From NCBI GenBank assembly GCA_963921425.1, contig OY992835.1:2480001-2544000 (forward strand): a stretch of DNA of 64,000 nt. The letters are read 5' to 3'. Within the stretch, counting starts at the first letter, position 1; each line of letters starts with the position of its first letter. The notes under the pieces were generated by a model. It searched no databases. It saw only the letters and a list, made by a program, of their open reading frames with translations, and was not told the DNA's origin. Positions 55,367-64,000 of the stretch are shown here, piece by piece. The position numbers and the translations under genes are program-made. This stretch comes from Dryas octopetala (taxonomy: Eukaryota; Streptophyta; Magnoliopsida; Rosales; Rosaceae).

Positions 55367-55931
55367 TAGAATCGAGAGGAAATTACAGATTTAGTCCAGT
55401 TATTTTATACCTAGTTCAATTTTGGTCCACAATCTTTTTTAAGTTCTGTTTTGGTCTACTAATTGTTTCACTTTTTCAATAAAGGTCAATATTTGTTTTC
55501 TCAAATTTGACCTGCCTTTTACCCTATCAAATCTCACCCAAATTTAGCAAACATATACTTGTTTTAAAGCTATGCATTTCTTCTTTACAACCATATAAAG
55601 ATCATTCAAATTGGAGTTCTAAAACTCAAGATAATTGACCCAAAGTAGGGTACCCGAAACTGCCAATTTTTCAAACTTCACCAAATCTCAATTCTTTTAA
55701 ATTGTAATACACCCAATTTGTTTTTATGAATAAGAAATGATAAAATATAACTTATACTTCAATTATAATTGAAGAAAACACAACCCAAAGGATTTAAAGT
55801 CACAAATCTGGACCTTTATTGAACAAATGAAACAATTAGTGGACCAAAACAGAACTTAAAAAAGATCGTGGACCAAAATTGAACTAGGTATAAAATAAGT
55901 GGACCAAATCTATAATTTTCTCTAGAATCGA
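55367..55931. mobile_element. MULE-type MITE with 9-bp TSD
   Basis: The element spans 55,376-55,922 (547 bp), flanked by TAGAATCGA at 55,367-55,375 and 55,923-55,931. Terminal inverted repeats are about 95-100 bp and start GAGGAAATTACAGATTTAG on the left and GAGAAAATTATAGATTTGG on the right. They contain GGTCCAC and AAGTTCTGTTTTGGTC on both arms. The long TIR and 9-bp TSD are those of Mutator-like elements. The interior is AT-rich and non-coding. Confidence 0.92.
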
Positions 55932-57033
55932 TAAGACAAGACTAGATACTGAATATATTGATATCAGTAATATAGATAGACTCGGATCCATATATTCTAC
56001 AATTATAATAGAGATGGGATCTTTATATCAATATATATACATATACGTAAAGGAATAATAAAATATCAACATGCGGCATAGAAAAGAATAAGCCTCCAGG
56101 ATCAAAATTGATTTCCACAACATAAATGAAAACTCATCAAGACTTGGCAGTATATGGTGATTAGTAAGATAATAAGATTAGCCACATGTATATATAAACT
56201 ACCATGGGTGCAATCAGCGAAAATAGTATTTAGGTAAATAAGCATCAATCGATACATATATAAAATTGAATAAAAATGAATCTAGCTTTGGGTATTGACA
56301 ATAGTCTCAAAATCTCATCCAATATGTCATGTCCCAAAGCTAATCATTAATAGCATCATAAATATCATAACATAGACTAGCTAGTAGTATGCAATAAACA
56401 ATCATGAAGTCAGACCCAAAATGTAGTTGAACTAAATTCATATTTAAACAACCAGATGAAAGAACCATGCGTAAGCATATAAAAGAATAGCCATATGCCA
56501 ATATCCTAGCGGATTTGTATTATGAAATTCAAGATAGAAAACCCATAATATAAAATTGACGGAATCAAAATCAAGTATGCCTTATCAGAGAATATAAATT
56601 TGATAACCACATCGCACATTGATAATTTATGGTTGTAATATACACCATTCAAGTTGTGCTTATCATCGTGGTTTTGAGTAATTGAATTTAAATATTGCAA
56701 CATGAATTGAACACATGTATAAAATAAACACAACCAAATAGAAGAACTCTAAGATCAAGAGTATTGGTCAAAAACAACAAGGTTGCACCATATGACTCTT
56801 AAATCTAGAAGATTGCAATAAGTGTGAACCGAGTCAGAAGTTAAGTTTGATTTTTTAATGCTTTGTGAGATCTAAAGTACTGGAGCAAGGTGTACGGTGT
56901 AAATTAAGCTTGAATAAGGTTTTGTTGTATGATGGAATTAAGGAATTAAGGAATTTATTTCTATTTATTTTATTTTCCTCTGTCACATGCATTCTGATTA
57001 TAGGAGTTAATTATATAATTAGAATGTAATTTA
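55932..57033. other. Non-coding stretch between the MITE and Copia element B
   Basis: AT-rich with no supported ORF. Possibly still leader or 5' part of Copia element A, but no LTR or iMet PBS is found. Confidence 0.35.
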
Positions 57034-57219
57034 TGTTGTAAAAGTATGTAGAAAATAGGGTTTGTGGAAAAGGAGGCAAAGAGAATATGATATGTGTATT
57101 TCATTCATCTTATAAATATCCTTATATAGAGGTAGGGTTTACTAGGGTTTTGAATATTTACTAGTATACCCCTCCAACTAATTACAGGAATAGCCACACA
57201 TAATAATATATTTACAACA
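57034..57219 (-). repeat. 3' LTR of Copia element B
   Basis: 186 bp, TGTTGTAAAAG...TTTACAACA. The minus strand has the polypurine tract CCAAGGGGGAG immediately before it (57,220-57,230). Confidence 0.93.
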
Positions 57220-57274
57220 CTCCCCCTTGGATATTTCATGTCATTAGTGTTGTCTCTGCTATGCGCTTCTAAGT

Positions 57275-57670
57275 TGCCTCGTTAAAACCTTGCTAGGTAA
57301 TAAAAACCCTGTGGGAACAAAAACAACCCTGGTCAAAGGAAAAAGAGTGCAACGCGCGTGAGTGTGGAGTAGTCGCATCAGAACCTTGAAAGTAGGTGAA
57401 GTCATATCTTCTGGATCAAAAGCAGATAGTATGTCTATAGGAGCAGGGTGCATTAGAGTTGCTACACCAAAACCTTGCCCGGTAAACCCAATGGGAGAAA
57501 CCTGTGGTCGAAGGGAAAAGATGAGCAAATGCATATATATCATATCAACACATCTTCAGGATGTAGTATGAGTAGGATGACCATGCCAAGATGTGCCTCA
57601 TTAAAACCTTGCCAGGTAACAAAACCCAGTGGGACAAAATAACCCTGGACGAAGGACAAAAGAGTACACA
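57275..57670 (-). repeat. Three degenerate copies of a 3'-region block in Copia element B
   Basis: Blocks built on TTAAAACCTTGCCAGGTAA, AAAACCCAGTGGGACAAAA and CCCTGGACGAAGG (plus strand) occur at about 57,290, 57,468 and 57,600. Two similar blocks lie beside the 3' LTR of element A (32,836 and 32,942). Similar stretches are frequent near Copia 3' LTRs in plants. Confidence 0.7.
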
Positions 57671-57693
57671 ATGGCCAAGCGAGTATGCTTCAG

Positions 57694-57740
57694 GATACTC
57701 CCCCTGATGTTGACTCCCCCTGATGTTGACTCCCCCTGAA
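57694..57740 (-). repeat. Three tandem internal polypurine-like tracts
   Basis: CTCCCCCTGATGTTGA occurs three times in a row (third ends CTGAAGAC). On the minus strand each reads as a CATCAGGGGGAG purine run, much like a plus-strand primer. They lie about 480 bp inside the 3' LTR. One copy is present in element A at about 33,022. Confidence 0.85.
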
Positions 57741-57742
57741 GA

Positions 57743-59690
57743 CTACATACTGAGTAAATCAGCCAATCTACGCAAACCAATACCTCGAACATTCATCAAG
57801 AACGTGGACTTTGGCAATGACTTGGTGAAGAGGTCTGCATGGTTGTCTTGAGATCGAATTTGCTTGACTTCAATCATCTGATGCTCTTGTTGCTGTTGAT
57901 TGAAGAAGAACTTCGGTGCAATATGCTTGGTGTTGTCTCCTTTGATGAAACTCGTCTTCATCTGCTTGATGCAAGTGACATTATCCTCATAGATAATCGT
58001 TGGTTCATCAGTGGTGGAATTCAGCCCACACGTACTTCGAACATGTTTGGAAACTGCTCTTTGCCATATACATTCACGAACAGCTTCGTGAAGGGCTATA
58101 ATCGCAACATGATTCGAAGAGGTAGCAACAATGGTCTATTTCGTAGACCTCCAAGATATTGTTGTATTCCCAATGGTAAAGACATAACCAGTTTGAGAAC
58201 ACGCCTTATGCGGGTCTGATAGATACCATGCATCAGCATATCCAACAAGGCGGGCATCATTCTGAGGATCGAGGGGGTTCGATCTACTCCTTGATGCGTA
58301 GCTAGGGATAGAATAAGCCCATATCCCTCGTACCTCTAAGGTAGCGGAAAATGTCTTTTATGCCATTCCAGTGGCGGCGTGTTGGCGCAGAGCTATATCT
58401 AGCTAACAAGTTCACAGCGAATGAGATGTCTGGTCTAGTACATTGAGCCAAGTACAATAATGCGCCTATTGCACTTAGATATGGGACTTCTGGTGCCAAT
58501 ATCTCTTCGTTATCATCTGCGGGACGAAACAGATATTTCTTAGGATCTAGACTACAAACGATCATGTGCGTGCTAGAAGGCTTCGCTTTATCCTCATTAA
58601 AGCGCCTTAACATCTTCTGGATGTAATTCGATTGATGGACTAGAATTCCATCTACACGGTGCTCGAGCTCCAGGCCAAGACAGAAATTCGTTCTCCCAAG
58701 ATCTTTCATCTCGAATTCCAACTTCAGGTGTTTAGTTGTTTCCTTGATCTCTTCAGGAGTACCAATTAGATTCATGTCATCGACATAAACAGCTGCAATA
58801 ACAAAACCGGAACTTGTTCTCTTAATAAACACGCAAGGGCATAGATCATTATTCACATATCTCATCCCGATCAAATACTCACTTAGACGGTTATACCACC
58901 TCTGTCCGGATTGTTTCAATCCATAAAGTGAACGCCTCAAACTAATGGAGAGCGTGTTCCGTGGTCTGGAACTATTTGCATCGGGTGTCTTAAGTCCTTC
59001 GGGAACTTTCATATATATCTCTGTATCAAGATCCCCATAGAGATAAGCAGTGACCACATCCATAAGCTGCATACTCAGTTTTTCAGAAACTACCAAACTG
59101 ATAAGGTAGCGGAACGTTATGACGTCCATTACGGGGGAATACACTTCCTCGTAATCAATCCCAGGGTGTTGAGAAAATCCTTGCGTCACTAGACGAGCCG
59201 TGTATCTCACAATCTCGTTTTTCTCATTACACTTCCTTACAAATACTCATTTAAATTCTACATGTTTAACATGGGGAAGGTGTAGGAATGACAGGCCCAA
59301 ACACTTTTCTCTTTGTCAAGGAATCTAATTCGACCTGGATTACTTCTTTCCATTTCGGCCAGTCGTCTCGACGTTGACATTCATCAACGGAGCGAGGTTC
59401 GATGTCATCGCTAGCTATAATTTCGGTAGCTACCGCGAATACAAATATATCATCGATGATAATCTCATTTCGATTATAGAGCTCACTTAAGCATGCATAA
59501 TTTATAGAAATCTCTATGTTCTCGGGAGTGGGTTCAAATGTTGGAGCGTCCCCCAACACTGTCTCTTCTGGGACGGACCCATAATCCGGAACTATTTCGT
59601 GAGAAGGATCGATTGAGATCGCGATGTCAAGGGGACTTGTTTGTGCCAAATGTATCCTCTTCCGGGGATAAGAGTCCATCGAACCTAGTG
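57743..59690 (-). pseudogene. pol: Reverse transcriptase and RNase H of Copia element B
   Basis: The RT frame 58,302-59,210 reads RYTARLVTQGFSQHPGIDYE, the DVVTAYLYGDLDTEIYMKVP block, SLYGLKQSGQRWYNRL and the catalytic YVDDMNLIG, then KDLGRTNFCLGLELE and the ARYSSAPTRRHWNGIKDIFR connection. The preceding part, 59,266-59,679 (WPKWKEVIQVELDSLTKRKV), is separated by stops. RNase H remnants follow in other frames down to QIRSQDNHADLFTKSLPKST at about 57,850. Stops and frameshifts at about 59,210-59,265, 58,300 and 57,970 disable it. Confidence 0.88.
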
Positions 59691-59697
59691 GTCAACC

Positions 59698-60996
59698 TCA
59701 CTTCTGGGCAAAGACATATGATTGGTTAGCCGCTACGGTTGTACCTCGTCCATCTGGGACGACACGTCCTTCGGGGACGGATATCCTTGCAGGCACGTTT
59801 GCAGCAGGTATATGTGATCTCGTCACTATAGCGAGATCAGAGAATGCGTCTGACATATTATGAGTTATACTTTGTAGATCTAGAATTCTCCGCACTTCGC
59901 TATCACATTGTGCGGTTTGGGGATCGAGATGAGACATAGTGGGGACATTCCACGTCAATTCACGTCGTTCTTCAGGAACGGTGACGTTCTTATCTCCCCC
60001 TAATGGCGGGAAGACTGTCTCATCAAAGTGACAATCCGCAAATCTGGCGGTAAAGAGATCGCCTGTCAAGGGCTCTAAAAAGCGTATAATAGATGGAGAT
60101 TCATAATCGACATATATGCCCATCGTTCGTTGAGGACCCATTTTGGTACGTTGTAGCGGCGCAACTGGCACGTAAACTGCATACCCAAAGACGCGTAAGT
60201 ACGAAACGTCAGGTTCGTACCCAGTCACCAGCTGTAACGCGAAGTAAAGTTGGGTAGCAGTGGGCCTCAACCGGACCAACATGGCTGCATGCAAGATTGC
60301 ATAGCCCCACGCAGAAAGTGGAAGCTTGGTGCGCATAACCAAGGTTCGTGCGATCATTTGTAATCTTTTAATGAACGCTTCTGCGAGACCATTCTGGGTG
60401 TGAACATGGGGAACTCGATATTCAACATTAATCCCAAGGGACATGCAATAATCATCGAAAGTTTTCGATGTAAACTCTCCGGCATTATCAAGTCTTCTGG
60501 ACTTTATAGGGTAATCCGTGTGGTGAGCCTTCTAGGCGAGAAGTTTAGCAAAAGCAGCATTTATTGTGGACAATAGTGTAACATGTGATCACTTTGTCGA
60601 TGCATCAACCAAAATCATGAAATATTTAAATGGTCCGCATGGTGGTTGGATAGGTCTACAAATATTCCCTTGTATCCTTTGCAGGAAAAGGATGAAGTCT
60701 TTACTAGTCTTTGCATATGATGGTCTAGTATTCAACTTTCTGAGCGAGCAAGTTTGGCATAATGTGTCACTAAACACAAGATCCTTATCAGTAAGGGGAT
60801 GCCCATGTGATGAATTGAGAATACGGCGCATCATACTTTGACCTGGGTATCCCAACCGGTCATGCCATAGAAAGAAACTGCTCGAATTGGTTAACTTCTG
60901 GTTAACTATGTGATTGGCCTCAATCGATCTAATGGTGGTCATGTAGAGACCGTTCGAGAGACATTTCAATTTCTCCAATGTACGCTTTCTGGCCAT
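59698..60996 (-). pseudogene. pol: GAG-pre-integrase and integrase of Copia element B
   Basis: 60,589-60,996: LWHDRLGYPGQSMMRRILNS with the downstream CQTCSLRK form the HHCC-like pre-integrase zinc motif, followed by the start of the catalytic core (FMILVDASTK). After a frame break at about 60,445-60,590 the frame 59,698-60,444 continues VEYRVPHVHTQNGLAEAFIK (catalytic Glu), RVFGYAVYVPVAPLQRTKMG and GIYVDYESPSIIRFLEP. The integrase would insert the cDNA; here it is broken. A block at 59,993 matches the decayed element A at 34,484. Confidence 0.85.
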
Positions 60997-60999
60997 ACA

Positions 61000-61320
61000 A
61001 ATTGGAGGTTATGCAAAGATATTTCACTCCATTTTCCTTAGTGGTTTCAACGTGATAACCGTTGGCTCGAATATCCTAAAAACTCAACAACGTTCTTCTG
61101 GAACTTGGAGAATATAAGGCCTCATTAATGATAATTCAGTACCATTGGACAACATAAAAATGGGCTTTGCCATGGCCTTCTATCAGGTTGGATTGGCCTG
61201 ATATGGTTGTCACAGAGGTATGAGTAAGAAATAAGTTTGAAAAATACTTCCGATCTTGAAGTATGGTGTGCGTAGTAGCACTGTCTGCCAGACAACAAAC
61301 TTCCCCACTAAACATGCTTA
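61000..61320 (-). pseudogene. pol: Aspartic protease of Copia element B
   Basis: The minus-strand frame from about 61,318 reads FSGEVCCLADSATTHTILQD, with the active-site D-S-A-T of one Copia group instead of the usual D-S-G-A. It continues TSVTTISGQSNLIEGHGKA, then a stop at about 61,130, and YHVETTKENGVKYLCITSNL as the linker to integrase. Confidence 0.7.
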
Positions 61321-61509
61321 TTCATAAATTTAATTCAATGGATCACATGTATGAAAATAATTTGATTGAATTAAATAATATTCGAGCATAACCAAATTTC
61401 CAAAACAAATAATCCAAATCATAAATCACCAAAATAATCCGAATAAGAAAAACATTATTCAGAAAATAAATACAGCACAAGTGCCGATCATATCCATGTC
61501 ATCGAGTTT

Positions 61510-62536
61510 CTAGTCCTCGAAGTGTCCAGATTCAGCCTGGAAATCAGTGACCTCTAGGGTGGTATCCATAGGAAATGATCCATCAACGAGGTTGGTCTCT
61601 CGAGTTCCTCGACTGGTGTAATACTCATCTACAGCTTGCGCTAATGCACGGCAGGTGCGGGACCAATGATCAGTTCCTCCACATCGATAACAGAGATCAT
61701 TCTGATTCTGATTCTGGTGGCAACGGGCCGGACTAGTGTTCCTCTCATTTCGAGTTCTTGGGGCCGAGGGACCGTGGTTCCTACCACGTGGGCCTTGGCC
61801 GCGTTGGCCTCGGTCATACGGGCTATTCCTCTGAGAACCTTTCCTTCCATATCTCGGGCGGTCGGACTTTGCGCCCTTTACATGACCTCGGTATCCTCTT
61901 TCGCGGTTTGAATCGCGATAAGCAACAGCGTTTGCTTCAGGCAATGGTGCTGTTTTAGTACCGACAGGTCGGGCTTGATCATTTCTCATTAATAAGTTGT
62001 TCTTTTCAGCGAACAATAAATTAGTGATCAATGCCGAGAACTTGATAAAATTCGATCATCTCCCTGTATTGTTATTGCAGGACCAAACAGGAGATAGGGA
62101 AGGTGGAGAAAGGCTTCTCCAATAGGTCAGCTTCGGTGAGCTCCTCTCCACCAAATTTGAGGAGTGACCGGATCCGGCAGATCTCTGAATTATACTTATT
62201 CACGGATTTGAAATCCTGGAAACGGATGTTCTGCCAATCATGTCTTGCTACAGGCAAGAAAATGGTTTTTTGATTTTTAAACCGCTCTTCCAGAGCGACC
62301 CAAAGAGCTCGTCGATCCTCTTCAGTGAGGTACTCAACTTGGAGTGCTTCCTTCATATGCTTTCTAATGAAGATCATGGCACTTGCCTTAAGGGACTCTG
62401 CGACAACATTGTTAGCATTAATTGTCGACCCCATCTTCTTGGCAGTCAAATGAAGCTTAACATCTTGAGTCCACTTTAGATAGTTTCTTCCGGAAACTTC
62501 CAAAGCGACAAGATCAAGCTTGTTGAGTTTTGACAT
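61510..62536 (-). pseudogene. gag: Gag of Copia element B, frameshifted
   Basis: Start is the ATG at 62,534-62,536: MSKLNKLDLVALEVSGRNYL and KWTQDVKLHLTAKKMGSTIN, the DUF4219/UBN2-type Copia Gag core, to a stop at 62,072. After a frame break with stops at about 62,030-62,070, the second part (61,510-62,031) is Arg/Gly-rich and ends with a CCHC knuckle CYRCGGTDHWSRTC at about 61,660-61,700 and an acidic tail. Capsid and nucleic-acid binding roles are inferred from the family. Confidence 0.85.
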
Positions 62537-63426
62537 TCTTTGGTTGAAAGGAACAAATAACCATAATTAATGCTTTGGGAAATAACATCCATAAGCAACA
62601 AATAAGAACTTCAAGTTCTATAACATGGTATAGACATGTAAAATCTACTGGTTTTATCATGTATGGTGAATTTATGAAGGAAACTTCAGGTTCCTTATAC
62701 GGCATTATTGAAGCTACAAGTTCAATATTTATGTATGAACTACTGGTTCATTAATTACCTACAATTTCTACACATATACTCTAGTGCAAAAATTTAAACA
62801 AGTAAAATATTCATATACCCAAGTAGAACAGAAAAATATCACAAAATTATTTGAATAAAAGTTTCTGACATTTAGAGTATATATATTAAATAGTTTGTAT
62901 ACTAACAATAAACCATCAGCAGCACAGTGGTTAAGGTGCAAGGTGGTGCACAATATGTCCTGGGTTCAAACCTCAGGCATGGCAAGAATTAATATTTCAT
63001 TTTTACAAAGTTTCAGGAAGCTCACCATGTGTCAGCGTGGGAGTGGCAGCGACGTGGCGCCTGCGTGGCATCCATGTGGTTGCTGGCGTGGCAGGCCTGC
63101 TGGCAACATGTGCTGCGTGGGGCTGCAAGGCGTGAGGCTGGCAGCGGCGCTGGGCAGCGCGGGGTGGTTTTCCGATCACCCAAAAACTCTTCCTCTTTTT
63201 ATTTTAATCATTCAACTCAAATACATATATAAAATATATAATCCCAAAAAAATCAATCACATAAATTTAGGGTTCATGCCTCATAAAGATTTTTTCAATC
63301 AATCAAGGTTTTAAAACATGAACATAAAATTGTTTTATAAAACCTACTTGGTTGAAGAATAAATTGAATGATGATCCTCTTTCGTTTAGCGATCCACAAT
63401 CCAAAGAGCTTTTCGTGCTGATAACG
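62537..63426 (-). other. Leader region and PBS of Copia element B
   Basis: Non-coding. Contains a few GAACTTCAAGTTC/AACTTCAGGTTCC words (62,607-62,760), a SINE-like segment at 62,915-62,995, and a GC-rich stretch at 63,020-63,170. Next to the 5' LTR the minus strand reads CGTTATCAGCACG (63,414-63,426), a PBS-like sequence sharing TATCAG with the iMet type but not matching it fully. Confidence 0.6.
62915..62995 (+). mobile_element. SINE-like segment with pol III box A and box B matches
   Basis: AGTGGTTAAGGTG (box A-like) is followed about 32 bp later by GGGTTCAAACC, an exact fit to the box B consensus GGTTCRANNC. The arrangement is that of a tRNA-derived SINE head. No poly-A tail or TSD is seen, so it may be only a fragment. 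Confidence 0.4.
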
Positions 63427-63612
63427 TGTTGTAAAAGTATGTAGAAAATAGGGTTTGTGGAAAAGGAGGCAGAGAGAATATGATCTGTGTATTTCATTCA
63501 TCTTATAAATATCCTTATATAGAGGTAGGGTTTACTAGGGTTTTGAATATTTACTAGTATACCCTTACAACTAATTACAGGAATAGCCACACATAATAAT
63601 ATATTTACAACA
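63427..63612 (-). repeat. 5' LTR of Copia element B
   Basis: 186 bp, partner of 57,034-57,219. Followed by the ATTTA duplication. Confidence 0.93.
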
Positions 63613-63617
63613 ATTTA

Positions 63618-64000
63618 CTTCTTAATTCGAGATTTATTCTTAATTCTGAATTGGGGCGTGACAACACAACAAAAAGAAGAATAACTATATATTTTAATTT
63701 GATCTAATTACAAACTCGGGCCTAATGTTTTTATTTAAAATGAGGTGGATACACAAACCCTTGGGACTCACTAGCCATTTGAGAATTTCGATAGTGCACT
63801 CGGACTTATTTAGTTCTACATTAGAAAAAGAGAAAAAAAATTAGCCTTGTATTATTTAAGCGACTTGAAAATAGATTGTCTTAGTGAGAGATAATTTATT
63901 TTTGAGTTGTTTGAATAATACGGCGACTGCTACATGCCTAAACTATCTAGGCCCTAGTTTGGGACGTGACACTAAAGCTCTTCTTATTCTTGAGTGGAGA
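63618..64000. other. Non-coding stretch at the right edge
   Basis: AT-rich; a 'ggggcgtgacaa' word at 63,653 recurs as 'gggacgtgacac' at 63,961. No gene or element boundary is recognised. Confidence 0.35.

Larger units (their letters stand above)
57034..63612 (-). mobile_element. Ty1/Copia element B, complete in outline, coding region mutated
   Basis: 186-bp LTRs at 57,034-57,219 and 63,427-63,612 differ at about four positions. ATTTA flanks both sides (57,029-57,033 and 63,613-63,617). The minus-strand order from the right is 5' LTR, leader, gag, protease, integrase, RT, RNase H, repeat/PPT region, 3' LTR, the Copia order with integrase before RT. Several stops and frameshifts interrupt the polyprotein, yet the LTRs are about 98% alike, so it was probably already defective or mutated soon after insertion. 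Confidence 0.93.

Noticed and set aside
62915..62995. A functional tRNA gene
   Set aside because: Box A and B matches are present but no cloverleaf or acceptor stem can be drawn.

Overview
This window is nuclear DNA of a flowering plant, most likely a eudicot. It is AT-rich. Its recognisable coding content is plant Ty3/Gypsy, Ty1/Copia and CACTA (En/Spm) transposon proteins, plus intron-bearing pieces of plant housekeeping genes (UBA5, plastid PGI, Pumilio, ARM-repeat, HMG-box, F-box-associated). I cannot name the species. I see no intact host gene, no rRNA or tRNA gene and no bacterial feature. The window is a deeply nested pile of transposable elements (TEs) in an intergenic or large-intron region.

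Layout. 1-5.9 kb: two exon-like pieces of an unrecognised gene, one end of a CACTA-like element, the 3' part of a long LTR (copy a), and a relic of a CACTA second gene. 5.9-10.1 kb: a small MITE, then two more copies of the same LTR in opposite orientations (b forward, c reverse). 10.1-20.8 kb: two defective Tat-lineage Gypsy elements with a 5'-truncated F-box-associated pseudogene between them. The second has lost its integrase and runs directly into the antisense ORF typical of this lineage. 21.37-29.81 kb: a solo copy of the long LTR (copy d, target-site duplication (TSD) ATTTA) carrying a young chromovirus Gypsy (23.6-29.1 kb, TSD TATAT). 30.70-31.05 kb: a complete TRIM element (TSD ACCAT).

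32.5-57.0 kb: an old minus-strand Copia-like element with a 3' LTR, a decayed interior and an irregular array of a 13-bp interrupted palindrome. It is split by an 18.3-kb CACTA element (35,871-54,157, TSD TAA). That outer CACTA carries a TnpD-like gene and a broken Tnp2-like gene. A second CACTA (40,302-45,693, TSD CAC) sits inside a coding exon of the Tnp2-like gene. The inner CACTA carries about ten exons, with introns, of a captured UBA5 gene (the UFM1-activating enzyme), now a pseudogene. The outer CACTA also holds a further complete copy of the long LTR (copy e, 48,995-51,838, TSD CTTCC) and fragments of a Pumilio gene, plastid glucose-6-phosphate isomerase and an ARM-repeat gene. Right of it lie a MULE-type MITE (9-bp TSD) and a nearly complete but mutated Copia element (57,034-63,612, TSD ATTTA).

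The strongest observations are: (1) two nested gene-capturing (Pack-type) CACTA elements of different families; (2) an LTR family whose five copies carry tandem minisatellites at the same internal place but with different unit lengths (about 48, 51 and 57 bp); (3) a Tat element in which deletion of the integrase joins sense pol to the antisense ORF. Element limits marked by TSDs are well supported. Exon boundaries and decayed regions are approximate.
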